Shown piece by piece: positions 7,059 through 10,620 of a stretch of 10,620 bases of DNA. Source of the stretch: an uncultured Lachnospiraceae bacterium (lineage in GTDB: Bacteria > Bacillota > Clostridia > Lachnospirales > Lachnospiraceae); NCBI GenBank assembly GCA_910586755.1, contig CAJUJM010000036.1:1-10620 (forward strand), read 5' to 3'. A model generated the notes under the pieces. The model did no database searches. It worked only from the letters and a program-made list of their open reading frames with translations, and was not told the origin of the DNA. Made by a program: the position numbers and the translations under genes. Position 1 is the first letter of the stretch. Each line of letters begins with the position of its first letter.

Positions 7059-7532
7059 GTGATTGGTATTTTATATGTTTGTGTATTAATGTCAGCAGCA
7101 GGATGTAGTATTAATGTAGATGCTAATATTGATTCAGAGGATCAGATAGAAACAGCAGCTTTATCTGAACATAATCAGGAAGAATATTCAAATCCAATAG
7201 ATGCTTATTTTCTGCCATATATTGAAAACGCTTCATGTGAGGCTGAACGTAGGGAACTATGCGATAACTACCGAGGAGTATGGAAAACAGAATTTGAAAA
7301 TATAATGGTTTGGATGCAAGATAAATGCGTATATCAAGAGGATAAAGATAATCTGCTGCTTTTCACAAAAAGCGTTGAATCTTTGATTGAAACGACTCGT
7401 ACAATTTTGATAACGGATTGGTTGGATGATTATAAGCGCCCTCCTGATTCAGACAGCAGAAATTTTTGGGGAAATGGAACGCGCCGTACACAGATGGGGC
7501 TTGGAGGATTCATATGGAAACCTATGGTTTGA
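7059..7532 (+). CDS. Putative lipoprotein, unrecognised, possibly 3'-truncated
   Basis: 157 aa from GTG 7059, which has AAGAGG four bases upstream. The start is not certain: the frame is open further back through KTKTEREKKRGS, which would make a normal basic signal-peptide n-region but has no start codon until a TTG at 6966 inside the helicase remnant. From GTG the signal is IGILYVCVLMSAAGC with lipobox Cys16. The mature protein is acidic and helical, has a Cys pair in ASCEAERRELC, and a WGNGTR motif near the end. The helical, Cys-containing layout recalls LprI-like proteins only faintly. The tail after WGNGTR (RTQMGLGG, then FIWKPMV) overlaps the next gene's ribosome site and start, so the true C-terminus may be lost. 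AT-richer than the left half of the window. Function unknown. Confidence 0.6.
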   Translation: MIGILYVCVLMSAAGCSINVDANIDSEDQIETAALSEHNQEEYSNPIDAYFLPYIENASCEAERRELCDNYRGVWKTEFENIMVWMQDKCVYQEDKDNLLLFTKSVESLIETTRTILITDWLDDYKRPPDSDSRNFWGNGTRRTQMGLGGFIWKPMV

Positions 7533-7921
7533 TTGTTTTTCAACTTAGCGTTGTCGGGATTTTTATAAGTATCATCTCAGGGATTACCCATGCCTTATGT
7601 AAAAGAACACTGAAATATGTATGGATATTTGGATGTATTGCGGGATTTTGTTTTTTTACTGCAGTTCGCCATATTATCGTTTTGATGGGGTATGATGATA
7701 TAACAGATCCGACTTACGAAGCATATAAGAACTGGAATGTCTATCGTTTTATTCTGAGTGATATGATTCGCCTTTTTATTTGGCTGGGGATTGGAATACT
7801 GAATTATATGGCTTTTATCAAAGGGAACAAGCTGCTTAAATACTTATTCATTCTCGGGGCAGGCATATTTTTAATATTAATGGCGCTTTTGGCCATAGTG
7901 TCATTTATGACTTCGCTGTAG
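7514..7921 (+). CDS. Small four-helix membrane protein, unrecognised
   Basis: 135-aa integral membrane protein. ATG 7514 is chosen because TTGGAGG lies seven bases before it; an in-frame upstream start would place the preceding lipoprotein's coding sequence inside it. Four hydrophobic helices are visible at about 5-27 (LIVFQLSVVGIFISIISGI), 36-58 (VWIFGCIAGFCFFTAV), 78-102 (FILSDMIRLFIWLGIGILNY) and 108-132 (YLFILGAGIFLILMALLAIV). A hydrophilic loop with Asp/Tyr (GYDDITDPTYEAYKNWN) separates helices 2 and 3. No family recognised. It overlaps the lipoprotein gene by 19 bases, so they are likely co-translated, perhaps as a membrane plus surface-lipoprotein pair. Both lie between remnants of mobile DNA. 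Confidence 0.7.
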   Translation: METYGLIVFQLSVVGIFISIISGITHALCKRTLKYVWIFGCIAGFCFFTAVRHIIVLMGYDDITDPTYEAYKNWNVYRFILSDMIRLFIWLGIGILNYMAFIKGNKLLKYLFILGAGIFLILMALLAIVSFMTSL

Positions 7922-7927
7922 TGCGCT

Positions 7928-8180
7928 GAACAATGGGAATTTGATGACCTGTACCAACTGTTTGTTCCTGTTTCTGTTTTACAGTAGATACTGACCAGCC
8001 GCTATCTTGTGATTGACAGCATTCCTCTTCCGATCTGTCTTTGGAATGACATGCGAAGGGATGAGAATATGCTTGATGTTATTAAAACCTTCCAAATTAT
8101 AAAAAGAACTGGCTCAAAGAAACACGGCAGCTGATTTTCCGCTTTCGTAGAAGAAATGTCCGTTACATAAAGTATAATAC
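7928..8180 (+). pseudogene. Decayed transposase remnant (IS982/IS4-like)
   Basis: One frame reads EQWEFDDLYQLF, then a TAG at 7985, then TSRYLVIDSIPLPICLWNDM, which resembles the DDE-transposase strand carrying the first catalytic Asp (VIDSxPLP). It ends at a TGA near 8134. A second frame nearby reads KKNWLKETRQLIFRF, resembling the basic stretch before the last catalytic Glu in such enzymes (RKLIETxFS), here degraded. The catalytic middle is missing and the frames disagree, so no product is made. The exact IS family is uncertain and the limits are approximate. Confidence 0.42.
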
Positions 8181-8225
8181 CTTTCTGCTGGAATATTCCT
8201 GCGGACAGAAACGAAAGGATAGAAA

Positions 8226-8293
8226 AAAGAGAGAATTTCATGGAACACAGAAGGCTTACTGTAAAAGCCTGAATTTCACGAAGTTCTCTCTTT
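8226..8293 (+). repeat. Branched hairpin: 14-bp outer stem around an inner hairpin
   Basis: AAAGAGAGAATTTC (8226-8239) pairs with GAAGTTCTCTCTTT (8280-8293), 14 bp with a single G.U, enclosing AGGCTT (8252-8257) / AAGCCT (8265-8270) with loop ACTGTAA. It lies just past the transposase remnant and may be an element end or a terminator. A second weak hairpin, GGGCT/AGCCC followed by CTTTTT (about 8309-8345), lies downstream. Confidence 0.5.
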
Positions 8294-8433
8294 CTTAGCA
8301 ATTAGGGGCTAAAATTGGTATTCCCCAACAGCCCGCCTTTTTCAGTTCGCTACTTAAAATGATTCTGTCAAACCTTTAGAAGATGCTGGTTGAGGGACAG
8401 AAAGATTTAACCACAGAAAGGAGAACCTATAAT

Positions 8434-9354
8434 ATGAACATGGCAGCAGAAATGGAGAGGTATCTGGAATTTTGCAGATACCGAAAACAATTAAACCACA
8501 ATACTTTAAAAGCATACCGGATCGATTTGACCCAATATTTAAAGTTTATAAAGGACGAGCCCTTGCAGCGAAGCAGAATTGAGGATTATATTACAAATCT
8601 TCACAAAGCCTATAAGCAGAAAACTGTAAAAAGAAAAATTGCCAGCCTGAAAGCATTTTACAAATATTTAGAGGAAGAAGAGCGCCTGCCGTCCTCTAAC
8701 CCGTTTGACAAAATAAAGGTAAAATTTAAAGAAGCAGAAGTCCTGCCCAGAATCATTCCCAGAGGGGACATTGAAAGGCTGTTAAACTATATGTACACGA
8801 TAAAAAACGACAGAGAGCCATCCGACTTTATCTGCCGGGATTTATTGATTGTGGAAATGCTTTTTGCTACCGGCGTCCGGGTTTATGAGCTTTCAAACCT
8901 GAAAAGAGAGTCAATCGATTTGGAGAGGGGAATCATAAATATAATGGGGAAAGGGGGAAAAGAACGCTATGTCCAGATTGGAAATGAAGATGTACTTAAG
9001 CTTATGAGAAAGTACGACAAAGCCAGAAAAGAGTATTTTCCAAAAGACAGCAGCGGCTTTTTCTTCTTAAATCGTTTAGGAGGGCGTTTTACCGAACAGT
9101 CCATCCGGCTGATGATAAAAAAATACGCCCGCCTGTCCGGTGCGGCAGTCCATATCACTCCCCATATGTTCCGCCACTCTGTAGCTACCTACTTGCTGGA
9201 AGAAGGGGTAGATATTATGTATATCCAGAAGATCCTGGGCCACAGCTCCCTAAAGACCACCCAGATTTACCTGCATATTGCATCCAATGTCCAGATGGAA
9301 ATCCTAAAAAGACTCCACCCGAGAAACAGAATGAGGATTTTGACGGCGGCATAA
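8434..9354 (+). CDS. Tyrosine recombinase / integrase (XerC/D-like)
   Basis: 306-aa site-specific recombinase that cuts and rejoins DNA through a 3'-phosphotyrosine. ATG 8434 is chosen for AAAGGAG 10 bases upstream; an ATG two codons later is possible. Residues 1-95 form the SAM-like DNA-binding N-domain (MERYLEFCRYRKQLNHNTLK); 110-300 form the catalytic domain. The catalytic set is complete: R149 in FATGVRVYEL, K176 in GKGGKERYV, H244 and R247 in HMFRHS, H270 in LGHSSL, and nucleophile Y279 in TTQIYLH. Length and layout match XerC/D-type enzymes rather than long phage integrases. There is no excisionase, relaxase or phage gene beside it, so whether it is chromosomal, belongs to a lost element, or drives a local inversion is not shown. 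Confidence 0.92.
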   Translation: MNMAAEMERYLEFCRYRKQLNHNTLKAYRIDLTQYLKFIKDEPLQRSRIEDYITNLHKAYKQKTVKRKIASLKAFYKYLEEEERLPSSNPFDKIKVKFKEAEVLPRIIPRGDIERLLNYMYTIKNDREPSDFICRDLLIVEMLFATGVRVYELSNLKRESIDLERGIINIMGKGGKERYVQIGNEDVLKLMRKYDKARKEYFPKDSSGFFFLNRLGGRFTEQSIRLMIKKYARLSGAAVHITPHMFRHSVATYLLEEGVDIMYIQKILGHSSLKTTQIYLHIASNVQMEILKRLHPRNRMRILTAA

Positions 9355-9675
9355 TATTAAAATTGTGAATATACGAAAGGCTCCTTTGGAGAATGGGGAA
9401 AAGGGGCTGGTTTTGTGTTGAAAAAAGTAGGAATTTGTCGGAAAAGGGTTCACAAAGGAGGAAAGATGGGGTATAATAATATCGATGGGATGAATGATTA
9501 GAGTACGATTTCTGGATTGTTTAGGAGGTAGTGCTTTTAATTTCCCAATTTTATGAGAGAGTCGAGTTTTGGTTGGATAATACATAGTTATCTTACACTA
9601 GTGTACTGTCTGTATTATAATTAGTTAAATTATTCTTCCATAAAACGCCATCCCATGTTATCATAAAAAGAAACG
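9355..9675. other. Intergenic spacer with tiny ORFs and the likely IS left flank
   Basis: No gene of normal size is supported. Two tiny ORFs follow unusually good ribosome sites: ATG 9466-9501 (MGYNNIDGMND) after AAAGGAGG, and GTG 9531-9587 (18 residues) after AGGAGG. They may be truncated gene starts or leader peptides. A 12-bp palindrome TACACTAGTGTA (9594-9605) and a TATAAT (9616-9621, with weak CTTACA at 9592-9597, 18-bp spacer) precede the transposase. The left end of the IS should lie somewhere after about 9590, but cannot be fixed without its right end. Confidence 0.4.
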
Positions 9676-9687
9676 GTGGTGGCGACT

Positions 9688-10620
9688 ATGGCAAGACCAA
9701 AAATTTATATTATTAAGCTCAGCAATGAGGAAAGGGCTGAACTTCAAAAAACGATTCGTAACAAAAAAACCAGCAAGACGGTACTAAAACGATGCCAGAT
9801 ACTTCTTGAACTGGACGAGAATCATGGTCCAGGACTTACCCATGCCCAGATTGCCCATCGTTATGCGGTTTGTCCTGCCACCATTACCAATATCATCCAA
9901 TCTTATGTTACGAATGGCATAACGAATATTGTCCGCTACAACATCAGTCCCAATTCCAGTGCCGCACGGCGCAAACTGGACGGGCGCAATGAGGCACGCA
10001 TCATTCAGATGGCCTGCGGTCCTGTTCCGGAAGGACATTCCCGTTGGACTTTGAGGCTATTAGAAGAAAAAGCCCGTGTTGAACTGGATGTCCCAATCGG
10101 AAAGGATGCAATACGCCTTGCGCTAAAAAAAATGAACTTAGACCTCACAAAAATGCCTACTGGTGCATCCCTCCCAGAGAAAATGTGGAATTCATAGCCT
10201 GCATGGAGGATATCCTGGATATTTATGAAACGCCTTATCATCCGGCAGTTCCCGTGGTATGCATGGATGAAAAACCATATCAGCTGCTCGGGGAAGTCAG
10301 GGAGCCGCTGCCCATGCGTCCGGGAGATACCCAGAAAGTCGATTCTGAATATATCCGGAACGGCACCTGCAGCATTTTTACATTCGTAGAGCCTCTGGGC
10401 GGCATACGCCATGTAAGCGTGCGCGCGCACCGTACAGCAATTGACTGGGCTGATGAGATCAGGTATCTTGTGGATGTCAGCTATCCCGACCGTAATAAGA
10501 TCATACTTGTCATGGACAACCTGAACACGCATGCCATTTCCTCCCTGTACAAGGCATTTCCGGCTCCGGAAGCCCGCAGGATTGCCAGAAGGCTGGAAAT
10601 CCATTACACACCGAAACATG
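9688..10620 (+). mobile_element. IS630-family transposase in two frames (-1 shift at A8), 3' end outside the window
   Basis: DDE transposase, cut by the window edge. The first frame starts at ATG 9688 (MARPKIYIIKLSNEERAEL), three sense codons after two GTGs, and carries a helix-turn-helix around LTHAQIAHRYAVCPATITNI. It runs to TAG 10195. From about 10131 the family-like sequence continues in the -1 frame: NELRPHKNAYWCIPP, then VCMDEKPYQLLGE with the first catalytic Asp (10266-10268), and ILVMDNLNTH with the second Asp (10515-10517), ending LEIHYTPKH at the edge. The catalytic Glu is beyond. The switch falls on AAAAAAAA at 10125-10132; slipping back one base gives ALKKNELRPH with no residue lost, as in related transposases I recall. 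Either programmed frameshifting makes the full enzyme or a one-base insertion broke the gene. IS630 elements target TA. Confidence 0.85.
10125..10132 (+). promoter_or_regulatory. Candidate -1 ribosomal frameshift site (A8)
   Basis: In the starting frame the codons are CTA AAA AAA ATG, so A AAA AAA (10125-10131) is a canonical slippery heptamer. After slippage the next codon is AAT (Asn) and the sequence matches the family. No upstream Shine-Dalgarno-like booster or strong downstream stem is obvious. Confidence 0.5.

Noticed and set aside
6664..7062. 132-residue plus-strand ORF as a working gene
   Set aside because: Its GTG sits in a hairpin with no ribosome site, its middle is a fragment of a larger protein, and its end is an out-of-frame reading of helicase motif I.
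8002..8301. 99-residue minus-strand ORF
   Set aside because: It overlaps the transposase remnant and the branched hairpin, has no ribosome site, and its sequence resembles no family.
10005..10619. 204-residue minus-strand ORF
   Set aside because: It lies opposite the transposase, whose family sequence is clear on the plus strand in two frames; this is an antisense shadow.

Overview
The window looks like chromosome from a low-to-moderate GC Gram-positive anaerobe of the Clostridia, most likely the Lachnospiraceae. This rests on protein style (HIT hydrolase, DacF-type carboxypeptidase, dCache chemoreceptor), strong AGGAG ribosome binding sites, GTG starts, and remnants of element types that I recall from that family. 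I could run no database search, so the taxonomic call is inference.

Left half (1-6615), ordinary chromosome. A membrane-anchored polysaccharide deacetylase (56-1540, minus) is divergently arranged with a HIT-family hydrolase (1952-2380, plus). Between them lie back-to-back promoters and a ~205-nt, hairpin-rich leader for the deacetylase. After the HIT gene comes a long inverted repeat, then a secreted D-Ala-D-Ala carboxypeptidase (2546-3856). Next is a chemotaxis receptor (4136-6175) behind a leader with two tandem hairpins. The receptor stop overlaps the start of a small FMN-binding-like lipoprotein gene (6172-6615) as ATGA, so the two are probably translationally coupled. Deacetylase and carboxypeptidase both act on the cell wall; receptor and lipoprotein may form a sensory pair.

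Right half (6616-10620), accessory DNA with visible decay. First comes a broken remnant of a TOTE-type primase-helicase (6739-7024): the linker before the helicase and helicase motif I (ATAFGKT) are both readable, but in different frames with the stretch between them missing. Fused to its end is a putative lipoprotein gene (7059-7532), possibly truncated at its 3' end and overlapping a four-helix membrane protein gene (7514-7921). Next is a decayed transposase remnant (about 7928-8180), a branched hairpin, and an intact tyrosine recombinase with its full catalytic set (8434-9354). A ~320-bp spacer has only tiny ORFs. The window ends inside an IS630-family transposase (9688 to beyond 10620) split into two frames at an A8 run. 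A -1 shift there restores the family-like sequence exactly, so the break is either programmed frameshifting or a one-base homopolymer insertion.

No tRNA, rRNA or CRISPR array is visible. The best candidates for something undescribed are the receptor/FMN-lipoprotein pair, the structured deacetylase leader, and the lipoprotein/membrane-protein pair inside the decay zone.
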